Shown here piece by piece: positions 1-7,863 of a stretch of DNA of 11,189 nucleotides; the stretch's first letter is position 1; each line of letters opens with the position of its first letter. The notes beneath the pieces are model-generated. The model searched no databases. It saw only the letters and a program-made list of their open reading frames with translations, and had not been told where the DNA came from. The translations under genes were made by a program, and so were the position numbers. The stretch comes from Opitutia bacterium (GTDB taxonomy: Bacteria; Verrucomicrobiota; Verrucomicrobiia; Opitutales; Opitutaceae): contig JANXWT010000218.1 of NCBI GenBank assembly GCA_025351035.1, positions 1 through 11,189 on the forward strand. The letters run 5' to 3'.

Positions 1-47
1 GCCGGCTGGCCGAACGCCCTGGAAGGAGCCCCGATGCCCGTGGGCGA

Positions 48-2762
48 TCAGAATTTGTAGGCGATTTTCGAGTAGTAAAGCGTGCCGTTGAACCCGAAGG
101 GGGAGACACTGTTGTAAGGGAAGGTGCCGGCATTGTCGCTGCCATTGAAGGCCAAGCCACCGACCACCTTGGAACGGATATTCTGCTCAGGATAGACATC
201 GAAGAGGTTGTTCGCGCCGATCGTGACCGTGAGGTTCTTCGAGTGATGATAGGTGATGTCCAAATCGGTGAGCCACTTGGCGCCGAAGGTTTGGATAATT
301 TGCTTGTTGGCGGTCGTGCCGCCGACTGTGCCCGGGACCGCCGGGGCGAACGAGACATTGTAGCCGGGCGTCAGCGCGTCGATCTGCTGCTGGGTGGCGC
401 CGGTAAACGCCACCACGGAAACCTCGCCGAACCGGACTTCACGGAGCAGGAACGAGAATTTCTTGTAGTCCCAATTGGCCGCCAAATTGATGTTGTCACG
501 CGGTTGACCCTTTTCCAAACGGATGGTTTCGGTCAGATCGAAGAGGGGCGTGGTAGTGATCGCGGCGAGATTGGCCGGGGCCTGCTTGATGCGGGTGGCT
601 TTGGTCTCGTTGTGATTGTAGCCGGCGGTGAAGGTGACCTTGCCCATGTCCGCGGTCTTCCAGACGTAGCGGAAGGTGGCATCGACGCCCCGCGTGCGGG
701 TGTCGACGGCGTTCGTAAAATAACGGCCGCCGCCGATGCCGGTGATGCCCTGTGCCGCCAGCAAGTTGACCACGGCGGTGCCGGTGAAATTAGACGAGAG
801 GACGATGCGGTCCTTGATGGTCGTCTCATAGAGATCAAGGCTGGCCGTAAAGTTGGCCAGAGGCTGGGTCGTGAAGCCGATGCTCTGACTGCTGGAAGTC
901 TCGGGCTTGAGCGGCGTGGCACCGAGCGCGATGGCCCCGGGTTTGGCGACCGGGAAAGTGAGAATATCGAAGGGCACGCCGCCGATGAAATTCGTCGAAG
1001 TGGCGCTGAAGGTTTGCTGGGCCAGATGCGGGGCACGGAAACCGGTGCTGACGGAGCCGCGCAGTGCAAACGCCTTGGAAAGCTCAACGCGGGTAGCAAG
1101 CTTGCCCGTGCTCTTATTGCCGAAGTCACTGTAGTCTTCGAAGCGACCGGCGAGGGAAATCAACCAGTGCTCGGTAAGGTTTTGCTCGAAGTCGACGTAG
1201 AGAGCCTTGGAGTCGCGCGAATGGCTGCCGGCGTCGCCCGGCTGGAATCCCGGGAAGACCTGCGCGCCGGGAGTGCTGCCGCCGATAGTGCCGGCATTCG
1301 GACCATCGAGAATTTTCCCGCCGGCATTGCGGTAGGAGTCGGGCTCGCCGGCGCCGATCGTATAGGTCTCTGAACGGAACTCGGCACCGAAGGCGGCCTT
1401 GAGTGGCGTCGCCATCCCCAGGCTCATATTCCGGGTCACATCAAGATTGGTCGTGGACTGGCTGAATTTCATCAGGCCAGAGTAGAAAACCTTGGGACTC
1501 GCGGCGCCCAAGGTGTCGTTGATCGAATCCACGGTGAAATAGTCGAGCTGGTTGTAGCCCAGAGTGGTGCTGAGATCCCAGTTCCAGTCGCCCGCGCGCC
1601 CTTTCAGCCCGGCACCGAAGGACAAATCGTCGACCACAGAGTCGATCTTGGGGAGGAAGCCGTTCGGGTAGATCGCGCGGATCGTGCGGTCGTCGCCGGC
1701 GCGGCGTGCGAAGCCGGCCCCGTTGCCCCTTTTTTCGCTCCAGCCGCCGAAGAAATAGAAGGTCGTGGCATCTGTTAACGGATAGTCGCCGTTGATCCAC
1801 ACCCCTCTTTCCTTGGAGCGCGGATCGCCGAAGCGATGGTTGATCCGATTGATCGTGGCCTCACGCGGATCAAGGGTGAATGCGGTGGTTGTCGTGCCGG
1901 GCGTGCTTGTGCCGTTGCCGGTGGTCGGCGTAAAACCGGAACCAAATACCGCGTTGATGGCAACCGGCAGACCCGTGGTGGTGCTGATGCCGAAGTATTG
2001 CTGGCGGGTGTCCGCGATGCTGCGGTTGGTCGGGTTGTGGTTGCGCATCCAGCCCGTGATGAAGAGCGCGCCCTTGTCGCCGAGCGCGGTGCCGGCATAG
2101 GCGGACGCCTTGATGTCGCGCCCGTCACCCACCTTGGTCTCGCCGTAGGAGGCATCGAAACCCCAACCAATGTCCTTGCGGAGAATGATGTTGATGACGC
2201 CCGCGATGGCGTCGGAGCCGTATTGGGCCGACGCGCCGTCGCGCAGCACCTCAATGCGCTCGATGGCGGACGAGGGGATGACGTTGAAATCGGTCGACAC
2301 TGAGCCGCGGCCAATGGAGCCGTTGATGTTCACGAGCGCGCTGGTGTGGCGGCGCTTGCCGTTGATGAGCACGAGCGTCTGGTCAGGCGCGAGCCCGCGA
2401 AGGGTGGCCGGGCGGATGTGGTCCGTGCCGTCCGTCAGCGACGGGCGGGGAAAATTGAACGACGGCACCATGGCCTGCAGCATCTGGCTGGTCTCGGTGT
2501 AGCCGCCTTTTTCCAACTCGCTGCGCGAGATGACATCGATCGGCACGGGGGAATCCGTGACGGTGCGGTCATTGAAACGCGAACCGGTGGTGACGAATGT
2601 CGCCAGCTCAATGGTGTCGTCTTTCTTGTCGGAAGCCGGAGCGGCTTGCGCGAAGAGCGAGGTGGCGTTGGTGGTGACGAGGACGGCGAGTGCAGCAAAC
2701 ATGCGCATCCGCGAACGGGTGGCGCGACGGCCGACTCCGGGTGTAGGGATCAGTGTATTCAT
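48..2762 (-). CDS. TonB-dependent outer-membrane receptor
   Basis: 904-residue receptor that should sit in the outer membrane and import a substrate using energy from TonB-ExbBD. Seen in the sequence: a long basic N-terminus followed by a hydrophobic stretch at about residues 21-38 ending in LFAQA, read as a signal peptide; a possible TonB-box region around residues 49-60 (DDTIELATFVTTG); a plug domain at about 70-195 with LRGLAPDQTLVLINGKR and IEVLRDGASAQYGSDAIAGV, both typical plug motifs; then a long beta-barrel ending in the aromatic KIAYKF, the usual barrel terminus. The length is normal for the family and the frame is unbroken. The ATG at 2762 gives a long n-region; the ATG encoding M19 (at 2708) is an alternative start, and neither has a clear ribosome site. 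The substrate is unknown. The gene is divergent from gamma-glutamyltransferase, so a link to gamma-glutamyl peptides is possible but only inferred. No SusD-like partner is present. Confidence 0.95.
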   Translation of the reverse strand: MNTLIPTPGVGRRATRSRMRMFAALAVLVTTNATSLFAQAAPASDKKDDTIELATFVTTGSRFNDRTVTDSPVPIDVISRSELEKGGYTETSQMLQAMVPSFNFPRPSLTDGTDHIRPATLRGLAPDQTLVLINGKRRHTSALVNINGSIGRGSVSTDFNVIPSSAIERIEVLRDGASAQYGSDAIAGVINIILRKDIGWGFDASYGETKVGDGRDIKASAYAGTALGDKGALFITGWMRNHNPTNRSIADTRQQYFGISTTTGLPVAINAVFGSGFTPTTGNGTSTPGTTTTAFTLDPREATINRINHRFGDPRSKERGVWINGDYPLTDATTFYFFGGWSEKRGNGAGFARRAGDDRTIRAIYPNGFLPKIDSVVDDLSFGAGLKGRAGDWNWDLSTTLGYNQLDYFTVDSINDTLGAASPKVFYSGLMKFSQSTTNLDVTRNMSLGMATPLKAAFGAEFRSETYTIGAGEPDSYRNAGGKILDGPNAGTIGGSTPGAQVFPGFQPGDAGSHSRDSKALYVDFEQNLTEHWLISLAGRFEDYSDFGNKSTGKLATRVELSKAFALRGSVSTGFRAPHLAQQTFSATSTNFIGGVPFDILTFPVAKPGAIALGATPLKPETSSSQSIGFTTQPLANFTASLDLYETTIKDRIVLSSNFTGTAVVNLLAAQGITGIGGGRYFTNAVDTRTRGVDATFRYVWKTADMGKVTFTAGYNHNETKATRIKQAPANLAAITTTPLFDLTETIRLEKGQPRDNINLAANWDYKKFSFLLREVRFGEVSVVAFTGATQQQIDALTPGYNVSFAPAVPGTVGGTTANKQIIQTFGAKWLTDLDITYHHSKNLTVTIGANNLFDVYPEQNIRSKVVGGLAFNGSDNAGTFPYNSVSPFGFNGTLYYSKIAYKF

Positions 2763-2841
2763 AGTCAGATTTGTGTGAAGACGCGTTCATTTGGTAAAAA
2801 CGCATCTTTGGGTAAGGGGTGTGGCAACTGATAGTCAGATT
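2761..2841. repeat. 11-bp direct repeat, two copies 70 bp apart
   Basis: ATAGTCAGATT occurs exactly at 2761-2771 and again at 2831-2841. The left copy overlaps the start codon of the TonB receptor gene (read on the minus strand). The sequence beyond the repeats does not match, so this is not a longer duplication. It could be a pair of protein-binding sites or chance. Confidence 0.5.
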
Positions 2842-2938
2842 CGCCGTCCCCACAAGGGAATTGAACCGCCGGGCACGAATTCGCTGCTCGCGAACTTTTG
2901 CAGCTTGAGCACCCGCCTGCTCTGGAAATGCTGGCGCG
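2763..2938. promoter_or_regulatory. Divergent intergenic region, TonB receptor / gamma-glutamyltransferase
   Basis: This 176-bp gap separates the two divergently read genes, so both promoters must lie here or inside the flanking coding ends. The part nearest the receptor (about 2763-2842) is visibly richer in A and T than the genes around it. It contains two sets of short direct repeats, listed separately. I could not identify a convincing -35/-10 pair on either strand, and neither start codon has a strong Shine-Dalgarno sequence. Regulation of both genes from shared sites is an inference from the layout. Confidence 0.6.
2781..2815. repeat. Imperfect direct repeat of about 16 bp with 19-bp period
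   Basis: ACGCGTTCATTTGGTAA (2781-2797) and ACGCATCTTTGGGTAA (2800-2815) are related, sharing the ACGC start and the TTTGGTAA/TTTGGGTAA end. The period of 19 bp is close to two helical turns, which would suit a regulator binding two neighbouring sites. The pair lies 19 to 53 bp upstream of the receptor start codon on the minus strand, where an operator or upstream leader element would be expected. The role is inferred. Confidence 0.4.
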
Positions 2939-4690
2939 ATGCAAATCCCCGGTCGCCTGCTTTCCGGCTCGCTCGTTGGCGCGTTGCTCTTCGCCGGCAC
3001 TTCGCTTCCCCTCCCTGCCCAACGCGTCGCCGTCGAAGCCAAGCACGGCCTCGTCGTTTCCTGCAACAACTACGCGTCCGACGCGGGCCTCGAAATCCTC
3101 CGCCAGGGCGGCAATGCCGTCGACGCCGCCGTCGCCACCGGACTCGCGCTCACCGTCACCTTCCCGTTCGCCGGCAACATCGGCGGTGGCGGATTCATGC
3201 TGATCCATTTGGCCGATGGCCGCGATGTCGCCATCGACTACCGCGAGACCGCGCCCGCCGCGGCGTCGAAGAACATGTATGTTGGCACCGACGGCAAACT
3301 CATCGCCGGCCCCGGCTCCTCGACCGTCGGGTGGAAGGCCAGCGGTGTGCCCGGCTCGGTCGCCGGCTTTGCCCTCGCCCAGCAGAAATACGGCTCGGGG
3401 AAAGTCACCTGGGCCGACGTCGTCGAGCCCGCGCGCCGCCTCGCCGCCGAAGGCCACGTCGTTTCGCAGTGGACCGCCGCCAATCTGAAACAGTGGGCCA
3501 AGCTCCTCGGCCAGTTCGACGAGTCGAAAAGAGTTTTCCTGAAGAACGGCGACTATTACGCCACCGGCGAAAAATTCGTGCAGCCCGACTTGGCCGCGAC
3601 CTTTGCCCGTCTCCAGAAAAACGGCCCCCGCGAATTCTACGAGGGCGAGACCGCCCGGCGCATCGCCGACGCCATGGCGAAACACGGCGGCAACATCACC
3701 CTTGCCGACCTCGCCGCCTACAAAGTCGCCGAGCGCACGCCCATTCGCGGTGCCTACCGCGGTTACGAGATTGTCACCATGCCGCCACCGAGCTCGGGCG
3801 GCATCGCGCTCCTCCAGATGTTCGGCATGATGGAACCGCTCGGGGTCGGCGCGATGGGCCCCACCTCCTCCGCCAAATACCACCTCTTCGCCGAGGTGAT
3901 GAAACGCGCTTTCCGCGACCGTGCCGAATATCTCGGCGACCCCGACTTCATCAAAGTTCCCGTCGCGCAACTCCTCGACCCCGCCTACATCAAGGGCCGC
4001 ATGGCCGACTACTCCGCCGACCACGCCACGCCGGCTAGCGCCGTGCAACCGGGCCTCGGCAAGTTCGTCGCTTCCGCCGCGCACGAATCCACCGAGACCA
4101 CCCACTTCTCAGTCGTCGATGCCGAGGGCAACGCCGTCGCCAACACCTACACGCTCAACGGTGCCTACGGCTCGGGCGTGACGATTCCCAGCACGGGGAT
4201 TTTGATGAACAACGAAATGGATGACTTCACCTCGCTCGTCGGCGCACCGAACATGTTCGGCCTCATCCAAGGCGAGGCCAACGCCATCGTCCCCGGCAAG
4301 CGCCCGCTCTCGTCGATGACGCCCACCTTCGTTCTCAAGGACCATCAGGTCGTGCTCGTCACCGGCTCGCCCGGCGGCCCTACGATCATCAACACCGTTT
4401 TTCAAATCATCAGCAACGTCATCGATTTCGGCATGAACGTGCAGCAGGCCGTCGAAGCGCCGCGCATCAACAACCAGTGGATGCCCGACGTGATCACGTT
4501 CGAGCGCTACGGGATCAGCGCCGACACCGCCGCCGCGCTCAAGGCCCGCGGACAAAACGTCAAGGAACGCACGTCCTACGAAGGCGCGAGCCAAGGCGAC
4601 GGCGAATCCATCGCCATCGACCCGAAGACCGGCCTGCGCTACGGCGCCCCTGACCCCCGCCGCATGGACGCGAAGGCCGCGGGGTATTGA
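2939..4690 (+). CDS. ggt: Gamma-glutamyltransferase (glutathione hydrolase)
   Basis: 583-residue periplasmic enzyme that cleaves the gamma-glutamyl bond of glutathione and related compounds and transfers the glutamyl group to water or an amino acceptor. An N-terminal signal peptide is visible (LLSGSLVGALLFAG, to about residue 27). The precursor should self-cleave before Thr387 in ETTHFSVVD, equal to Thr391 of the E. coli enzyme, giving a large subunit of about 360 residues and a small one of 197. Other family residues are in place: Arg102 in DYRETAPA (E. coli Arg114), Asp429 in NNEMDDF, Ser458-Ser459 in RPLSSM, and Gly479-Gly480 in TGSPGG. Length and the C-terminal AAGY match the E. coli protein closely, so it looks fully active. 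The ATG at 2939 is directly followed by the signal peptide; its ribosome site is weak (GGAA about 12 bases upstream). It is divergent from the TonB receptor and converges with the permease gene, 21 bp from its stop, with no visible terminator hairpin between them. Confidence 0.97.
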   Translation: MQIPGRLLSGSLVGALLFAGTSLPLPAQRVAVEAKHGLVVSCNNYASDAGLEILRQGGNAVDAAVATGLALTVTFPFAGNIGGGGFMLIHLADGRDVAIDYRETAPAAASKNMYVGTDGKLIAGPGSSTVGWKASGVPGSVAGFALAQQKYGSGKVTWADVVEPARRLAAEGHVVSQWTAANLKQWAKLLGQFDESKRVFLKNGDYYATGEKFVQPDLAATFARLQKNGPREFYEGETARRIADAMAKHGGNITLADLAAYKVAERTPIRGAYRGYEIVTMPPPSSGGIALLQMFGMMEPLGVGAMGPTSSAKYHLFAEVMKRAFRDRAEYLGDPDFIKVPVAQLLDPAYIKGRMADYSADHATPASAVQPGLGKFVASAAHESTETTHFSVVDAEGNAVANTYTLNGAYGSGVTIPSTGILMNNEMDDFTSLVGAPNMFGLIQGEANAIVPGKRPLSSMTPTFVLKDHQVVLVTGSPGGPTIINTVFQIISNVIDFGMNVQQAVEAPRINNQWMPDVITFERYGISADTAAALKARGQNVKERTSYEGASQGDGESIAIDPKTGLRYGAPDPRRMDAKAAGY

Positions 4691-4711
4691 ACTGGAGCAC
4701 GATGAAGGCGT

Positions 4712-7135
4712 TTACTCGTTGCGCAGCGCCTCGACGGGGTTGATGCGCAGGGCGCGCAGCGCGGGGATGAGAGTGGCGGCGAGGCCGACGGTGCCGAGCA
4801 CGAGCAGCGTGCTGGTGAACGTGGTCGGGTCGCTCGCATTCACGTTGTAGAGGAAATTGCTGAGCAGCTTGCCGCCGAAGAATGCGAGGCCGAGCCCGAC
4901 GGTCAGGCCGATCCCGAGCTGCCAGCCGCCTTGGCGCAGAATGAGCCGGAGCACATCGCCGTGACTCGCACCGAGCGCCAGGCGCACGCCGATCTCCTGC
5001 GTGCGCTGGCTGACGCTGTAGGCCATGACGCCGTAGAGGCCGACGCCCGCGAGGACGAGCGCCACGCCGCCGAAGATGCCGAAGATCCAGGCAAAAAGTT
5101 TTTTGAAGAACTTCGCGTCGGCCACCATCGCGTCGAGCGTCTGCACGAAGTAGATCGGCAGGTTCTCGTCGAGCGCGCGCACCTCGGTGCGGACGACTTT
5201 GGCCAGCGCCGCCGGATCGCCGGAGCGCGCCTGCGTGAAGAGCGTCATGCGGAACATCCCGTTTTGCTGCAGGTGCGGCGTGTAGACTTGGGGGGGAGTC
5301 GAAGAATCAAACTGACCCTGAAGCGTCGGCACCACGAGGCCGACAATGGTGATCCATTTGTCCGACTGGCCACCGGCTTCCTTGGGGTTGCGGCGGAAAC
5401 GTTTGCCGATGGCGTTCTGGCCCGCCCAGAATTTCTCCGCAAAGGCCGAGCTGACGACGGCCACCGGCTCGGACTCGGCAGTGTCGCGCTCATTGAATTC
5501 ACGGCCTTGCAGGAGAGGAATCTTGAGCGTGTGGAAATAGTCCGGCGACACGGCGTTGAATGACGCATTCGGGCCGCGGCGGCCGGCGGGCTCGGCCGCG
5601 CGCCCATCGATCTCGATCGCGTTGTCGTTGTTCCAAGTCGGTTGGATGGAAGCGAGCGACGCACTGGTGATTTCGGGGCGGGCCTGCACGCGCTCGAGCA
5701 GGGCGCGGTAGAATTCGCGCTGGCGGGCCTGGTCCTTGTATTCACCTTCGGGCAGCGAGACGCGCGCGGTGAAGATGCCGGCGGTGGCGAAGCCGAGCGG
5801 CGCGGACTGGATCTTGATCACGCTGCGCACCATCAGACCGGAGAGCACAAGGAGCACGCAGGAAAGAGCGACTTCGCCGATCACCATCAGCCGGGTAAAA
5901 CGGCTGAGCGAGAAATTGGTCGAGCCGCGACCGCCGTCCTTCAGCACGGCGTTGAGGTCGGGGCGGGAAGTGCGCAGCGCGGGGAACACGCCGGCGAGCA
6001 ACGTGGATGCCGCCGCCAGAAACCCGACGTAGAGCACCGCGAGGCCGTCAATCTTGAAGATCATAAAATAAGGCGGGGCCTTCGCCGCGATGGCGGCGTT
6101 GAAGACCACCATGAGCCCGTAGGCGAGCGCGAGGCCGAGCGCCGCACCCGCAAACGAGAGCACGCCGGCTTCCGTCAACAGCAGGCGCACGAGTCGGCCG
6201 CGGCTGGCGCCGAGCGCGGTGCGCACCGCGATTTCCTTTTCACGGATGGCCGCGCGGGAGAGGAGCAGGTTGGCAACGTTGGCGCAGGCGATCAGCAGCA
6301 CGAAGAACACGGCACCGAGCATCACACTCAGCAACTGCTTGGTGCCGTCGTCCACGAAGCTGTCCTTAAACGGAAGCGCGACGGCACCGATGTTCTTGTT
6401 CGTGTCTGGATGGTCGGCGGCGAGGCGCTGCGCAATGCCGCCCAACTCGACGCGCGCCTGCGCGATGGTCACACCGGGCTTCAGGCGACCAAAAACGTTG
6501 TAATTGCGCAGGTCGCGCTTCTCGGCGTCGGCCGGCCGGCGGAAAGTCATCCACGCATCGGACTCCTCGGGAAAACGCATGTTGCGCGGGCCGATGCCGA
6601 TGACGGTCGCCCACTCGCCGTTGACCTTGAGCTGCTGGCCGAGGATGGCCGGGTCGGACTTGAAACGGTTGCGCCAGACGAGATCACCGAGCACGACCGT
6701 GGGCGCTGCTCCGACGAGATCATCTTCGGCCCGGAACCAACGGCCGAATTGCACAGGCACGCGCAGCATCGCCGGACCCGACGCGGAAAAGATGCAGCCC
6801 ATGATGCGCTCGGGGTCGCCACCGGGTCCGCTGATATTGAAGGTGCGGTCCTCATAGGCCGCGAGATCTTCGAGCGTGGTCTGCCGCGAACGGAGATCGG
6901 CGAAGTCCGCCAAAGAAACGCCCTGCCGCGGAATGCCCACGATGTCGTTGGTGCCGACCACGCCAACCAGTTGCTTCGCCTCGGGGAAGGGCAGCCCGCG
7001 AAGGATCGCCCCATTGACGATGGAAAACATCGCGGTGTTGACCCCGATGCCGAGCGTCAGCGTGAAGATGGCGACGATGGCAAAGGACGGACTCTTGGCA
7101 AGAGTCCGCAGCGTGAGACGAAGATCGGAGAACAT
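4712..7135 (-). CDS. ADOP-family / MacB-FtsX-like ABC transporter permease
   Basis: 807-residue inner-membrane protein built as two MacB/FtsX-type permease halves in one chain, the arrangement called acidobacterial duplicated orphan permease. First half: a helix at about 17-37 (FAIVAIFTLTLGIGVNTAMF), a periplasmic MacB-type domain to about 265, then helices at about 267-290 and two more to about 395, with the cytoplasmic EKEIAVRTALGAS loop. Second half: a helix at about 413-435, a periplasmic domain, then helices from about 681 with QEIGVRLALGAS, ending in NPVEALRNE, the usual terminus of these proteins. The open frame continues upstream, but the ATG at 7135 (MFSDLRLTLRTLAKSP) matches where the family begins; a longer start would overlap the upstream gene. 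No strong ribosome site is visible. No ATP-binding subunit is encoded nearby, so the partner ATPase and substrate are unknown. It lies 92 bp downstream of a small membrane protein gene on the same strand and could share its transcript. Confidence 0.93.
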   Translation of the reverse strand: MFSDLRLTLRTLAKSPSFAIVAIFTLTLGIGVNTAMFSIVNGAILRGLPFPEAKQLVGVVGTNDIVGIPRQGVSLADFADLRSRQTTLEDLAAYEDRTFNISGPGGDPERIMGCIFSASGPAMLRVPVQFGRWFRAEDDLVGAAPTVVLGDLVWRNRFKSDPAILGQQLKVNGEWATVIGIGPRNMRFPEESDAWMTFRRPADAEKRDLRNYNVFGRLKPGVTIAQARVELGGIAQRLAADHPDTNKNIGAVALPFKDSFVDDGTKQLLSVMLGAVFFVLLIACANVANLLLSRAAIREKEIAVRTALGASRGRLVRLLLTEAGVLSFAGAALGLALAYGLMVVFNAAIAAKAPPYFMIFKIDGLAVLYVGFLAAASTLLAGVFPALRTSRPDLNAVLKDGGRGSTNFSLSRFTRLMVIGEVALSCVLLVLSGLMVRSVIKIQSAPLGFATAGIFTARVSLPEGEYKDQARQREFYRALLERVQARPEITSASLASIQPTWNNDNAIEIDGRAAEPAGRRGPNASFNAVSPDYFHTLKIPLLQGREFNERDTAESEPVAVVSSAFAEKFWAGQNAIGKRFRRNPKEAGGQSDKWITIVGLVVPTLQGQFDSSTPPQVYTPHLQQNGMFRMTLFTQARSGDPAALAKVVRTEVRALDENLPIYFVQTLDAMVADAKFFKKLFAWIFGIFGGVALVLAGVGLYGVMAYSVSQRTQEIGVRLALGASHGDVLRLILRQGGWQLGIGLTVGLGLAFFGGKLLSNFLYNVNASDPTTFTSTLLVLGTVGLAATLIPALRALRINPVEALRNE

Positions 7136-7227
7136 GATAATGGCGGGTTGCCATGAAAACACCCGAAATCCGAGGAAGTTGCAGCGGGTTTCGCAGCGGC
7201 CCGATCGCAGCCCAATGCGCGCGGCGG

Positions 7228-7692
7228 TCAGAGAGGCGAGAGCCCGACCACCAGTCCCACCACGGCGCCGTAGGCCGCGTGCCCGGCGAAATGGCTCAGG
7301 CCCACGAGCAGGTCGGCCTCCTTGAATTCCTCCAACGGATGCCGGTCGGCCACGACCCACACGAGCATCAGGCTGACGAGCAATCCGTGCAGCACGCCCA
7401 CGCCGAGACCGAGCATGAGCGAGAGCGGAAGGTGCGTGTAACCAAGTCTCACGAGCAGCAGCGCATACACGAGCGCGAAGCCGACGGCCGCGGTGGCGTG
7501 GATGACGAGGCCGACGCGGTAGGCGTTCTCGCGCGACTTGGTAAGCAGGCTGCCGAGCGCGAGGATCATGTCGCCCTTGGCAAGCCCGGCGCGGGCGATG
7601 AGCCACATCACGAATTCCATCGCCGCGCCGCCAAGCACGCCCGCCACCAGCGAGGTGCCGAGATATTTCACGAGAAACATGGACAGATTCAT
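7228..7692 (-). CDS. Small four-helix membrane protein, unknown function
   Basis: 154-residue protein I cannot assign to a named family with confidence. Four hydrophobic segments are visible at about residues 10-33, 60-82, 90-114 and 129-151. Histidines lie in or beside three of them (His65, His102, His134, His138) and an acidic Glu26 lies in the first. The last helix, with SHFAGHAAYGAVVG, resembles the final helix of small YagU/DUF6789-like membrane proteins, but that is recollection and weak. The start at 7692 is supported by a ribosome site on the minus strand, GGAG five bases upstream; the longer form starting at 7785 adds a non-hydrophobic, arginine-rich segment and is less likely. It precedes the ADOP permease on the same strand, and the peptidase gene is divergent from it. 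Codon pattern and hydrophobicity support a real gene. Confidence 0.75.
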   Translation of the reverse strand: MNLSMFLVKYLGTSLVAGVLGGAAMEFVMWLIARAGLAKGDMILALGSLLTKSRENAYRVGLVIHATAAVGFALVYALLLVRLGYTHLPLSLMLGLGVGVLHGLLVSLMLVWVVADRHPLEEFKEADLLVGLSHFAGHAAYGAVVGLVVGLSPL

Positions 7693-7863
7693 GGGGACTC
7701 CGGAGTTGGGGGGCCAGCACGACCGGCGCGGTGATGCGCGGCGCGACCGACAATCTGGTCTGTGCGAGCCGAAAAGCGAACCCATTGTGCAAGTCCCTCC
7801 GCCGGCGGTGCGACAAAGTCAGGTTGCCTTTCCATGTGCAGTTTGCACCGTGCTGGCTTCCCC
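7693..7863. promoter_or_regulatory. Divergent intergenic region, membrane protein / M1 peptidase
   Basis: This 171-bp gap must hold, or border, promoters for the minus-strand membrane protein and permease and for the plus-strand peptidase. Two small symmetric elements are visible: a perfect 10-bp palindrome ACTCCGGAGT at 7697-7706, which contains the GGAG ribosome site of the minus-strand gene, and the inverted repeat GTGCA-gtt-TGCAC at 7836-7848, which lies 15 bp before the chosen peptidase start. No confident -35/-10 pair was found on either strand. Confidence 0.45.
7698..7701 (-). promoter_or_regulatory. Ribosome binding site of the small membrane protein
   Basis: On the minus strand the sequence reads CCGGAGTCCCC and then ATG, placing GGAG five bases before the start codon at 7692. 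It is the clearest ribosome site in the window and decides this start over the upstream ATG at 7785. Confidence 0.6.

Noticed and set aside
1..47. Sequence downstream of the TonB receptor stop, checked for a terminator or gene
   Set aside because: No stem with a T-tract and no coding signal could be supported in this short edge.
243..1373. Open frame of 376 codons antisense to the TonB receptor barrel
   Set aside because: It is a glycine-, arginine- and glutamate-rich shadow frame; the receptor reading frame is continuous through it.
2843..2866. CRISPR-repeat-like stretch with CCCCAC, GGG and ATTGAAC
   Set aside because: It resembles the end of some CRISPR repeats, but there is one copy only, no spacers and no cas genes.
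2850..2870. tRNA T-arm-like GGTTCAATTCCC on the minus strand
   Set aside because: The bases on either side do not form a five-pair T stem, and no anticodon or acceptor arm can be built around it.
2765..4105. Open frame of 446 codons antisense to ggt
   Set aside because: It is a shadow of a gene with intact catalytic motifs and has no recognisable domain of its own.
5642..7156. Open frame of 504 codons antisense to the permease
   Set aside because: The composition is dominated by charged residues, as in a reverse-frame shadow, and the opposite strand encodes a clear ADOP permease.
7136..7816. N-terminal extension of the permease by 227 residues
   Set aside because: The extension is arginine-rich with no domain, overlaps the small membrane protein gene in another frame, and the family's normal N-terminus begins at 7135.
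7836..7848. GTGCA-gtt-TGCAC inverted repeat before the M1 peptidase
   Set aside because: Arms of five bases with a three-base gap are expected by chance at this scale; noted but not claimed as an operator.
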